DNA of 6,216 bases from Gemmatimonadota bacterium (GTDB lineage Bacteria; Gemmatimonadota; Gemmatimonadetes; Gemmatimonadales; Gemmatimonadaceae): positions 1 through 6,216 of the forward strand of contig JAQBQC010000264.1 in NCBI GenBank assembly GCA_028287205.1, written 5' to 3'. The notes beneath the pieces were generated by a model. That model saw only the letters and a list, made by a program, of their open reading frames with translations. It was not told the origin of the DNA and did no database searches. Positions 5,291 to 6,216 of this stretch are shown piece by piece. The position numbers were made by a program, and so were the translations under genes. Within the stretch, counting starts at the first letter, position 1. Each line of letters opens with the position of its first letter.

Positions 5291-6216
5291 ATGACTGTTC
5301 CGGAAATGGAGATGCTGGCGAAGGTCGAGGTGCTCGCCGATCTCGAAGAGCAGGTTCACGACTTGATGGTGGTCCACGAGGCCAAGCGCATCCTCTGGTT
5401 TCCGAGCGAGCTGCTTGCGCCGCCGCCGGAAACGGACCCCGACCGTTACATCGCTGAGCTCCGTGAGCGCACCCGTGGCATCAGCACGCCGATCAGGGTC
5501 GCGCTCGCGCTCAACCTCCTCACCGAGGAGGGACTTCCGCACTTCCACCGCCTGCTCGCCGTCTACCTCGGCAGCACCAGTTTCTGGTCCAAGTGGACCA
5601 ACCTATGGACCGCTGAGGAGGACCGCCACGGTGCGGTGCTCCACGACTACACGCGCGACAGCCAGCTGTTGAACAATCCGGAGCTCGAGCGGATGCAGTT
5701 CGAGTATCTGAAAGCGGGCTTCGAGCCTGCATGGGACAAGGATCCGTATCGCGTGTTCGTCTACACCACGCTGCAGGAGCGCGCGACACAGGTGAGTCAC
5801 GCGAACACCGGCAAGCTCGCGGGAGAGTTCGAGCCGACGATCGGCGTCGTGCTCTCGAACGTCGCCAAGGAAGAGGCCCGGCACTACGTGTTCTACCGCC
5901 AGATCTTCGAGGCGGTGCTCAAGCGCGATCCGAATCGCGCGCTCGTGTCGGCCGCCGCGATCATGCCGTCGATCGACATGCCCGGCGTGAGCATGCCAAA
6001 CTTTCGTGAGATGGCTGACGTCATTCGCCGCGCGGGGATCTATGGCCCGAGAGATTACCTGCGGATTGTAGAGGAGCAGATCAAGCACGGGGCGATCGAG
6101 GCACTCGAGGGGCTCGACGCCACCGGACGCCAGGCGCAGGAGAAGATCCTGGGCATTCCCGCGCGGTTGGAGCGCATTTCGGACGCGATGGAGACGCGTA
6201 GCAAAGCGAAGACCTT
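5291..6216 (+). CDS. Soluble fatty acyl-ACP desaturase (diiron), 3' end cut by window
   Basis: This enzyme introduces a double bond into acyl chains carried on acyl carrier protein, using O2, ferredoxin electrons and a diiron centre in the cytoplasm. All iron ligands of the plant stearoyl-ACP desaturase are present: E79 (LTEEGLPHF), E110 and H113 (TAEEDRHG), E163 (LQERAT), and E195 and H198 (KEEARHY). Other matching stretches are FWSKWTNLW (98-106), VSHANTGKLA (168-177), YGPRDYLRIVEE (251-262) and IPARLERI (289-296). The last aligns close to the C terminus of the plant enzyme, so only a few residues should be missing beyond 308 codons. The start is uncertain: ATG 5291 is the first possible in-frame ATG after a TGA at 5249, but ATGs at 5306 or 5312 would also fit, and none has a clear Shine-Dalgarno. 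It is transcribed separately from cbs after a 245-bp gap. Chain-length and position specificity cannot be read from the sequence. Confidence 0.93.
   Translation, partial: MTVPEMEMLAKVEVLADLEEQVHDLMVVHEAKRILWFPSELLAPPPETDPDRYIAELRERTRGISTPIRVALALNLLTEEGLPHFHRLLAVYLGSTSFWSKWTNLWTAEEDRHGAVLHDYTRDSQLLNNPELERMQFEYLKAGFEPAWDKDPYRVFVYTTLQERATQVSHANTGKLAGEFEPTIGVVLSNVAKEEARHYVFYRQIFEAVLKRDPNRALVSAAAIMPSIDMPGVSMPNFREMADVIRRAGIYGPRDYLRIVEEQIKHGAIEALEGLDATGRQAQEKILGIPARLERISDAMETRSKAKT

Overview
The window is GC-rich bacterial chromosome (about two thirds G+C by eye) with tightly packed, conventional genes and no mobile element, CRISPR array, tRNA or rRNA that I can see. A lineage such as Gemmatimonadota or another high-GC diderm phylum is my best guess. 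The reasons are a TonB C-terminal-domain protein (implying an outer membrane), a rhomboid protease with a short conserved C-terminal tail, a 465-residue cystathionine beta-synthase with tandem CBS domains, a plant/actinobacterial-type soluble acyl-ACP desaturase, and apparently leaderless starts. The assignment is inference.

Layout. Positions 1-127 (minus) hold the first 42 codons of a secreted protein that runs off the left edge. Positions 128-415 have no convincing gene but contain three consecutive hairpins read rightward, the last (372-400) a near-perfect intrinsic terminator with no obvious gene to terminate. A second hairpin (416-442) ends the leftward operon. That operon (3122 to 471, minus strand) is ddl (D-alanine-D-alanine ligase), then a degenerate QueE-like/radical-SAM-fold protein without cluster cysteines (start and stop overlap by 1 nt), then a six-TM rhomboid protease 34 nt further on. 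From a 73-bp divergent region (3123-3195) a rightward pair starts: a short TonB C-terminal-domain protein, probably exported or a lipoprotein, and cystathionine beta-synthase, joined by an ATGA overlap. After a 245-bp gap a fatty acyl-ACP desaturase begins at 5291 and is cut by the right edge within a few residues of its expected end.

How they fit together. The leftward operon has one cell-wall precursor enzyme, one membrane protease and one unexplained protein. The rightward pair combines an envelope protein with transsulfuration (homocysteine + serine to cystathionine). The desaturase probably serves membrane lipid composition. The most noteworthy observations are the apparent radical SAM pseudoenzyme, the mirrored TACATT-N6-ATG elements from which both divergent operons seem to start as leaderless messages, the Ser-Ala variant of the rhomboid active-site motif, and the orphan terminator with its hairpin train.
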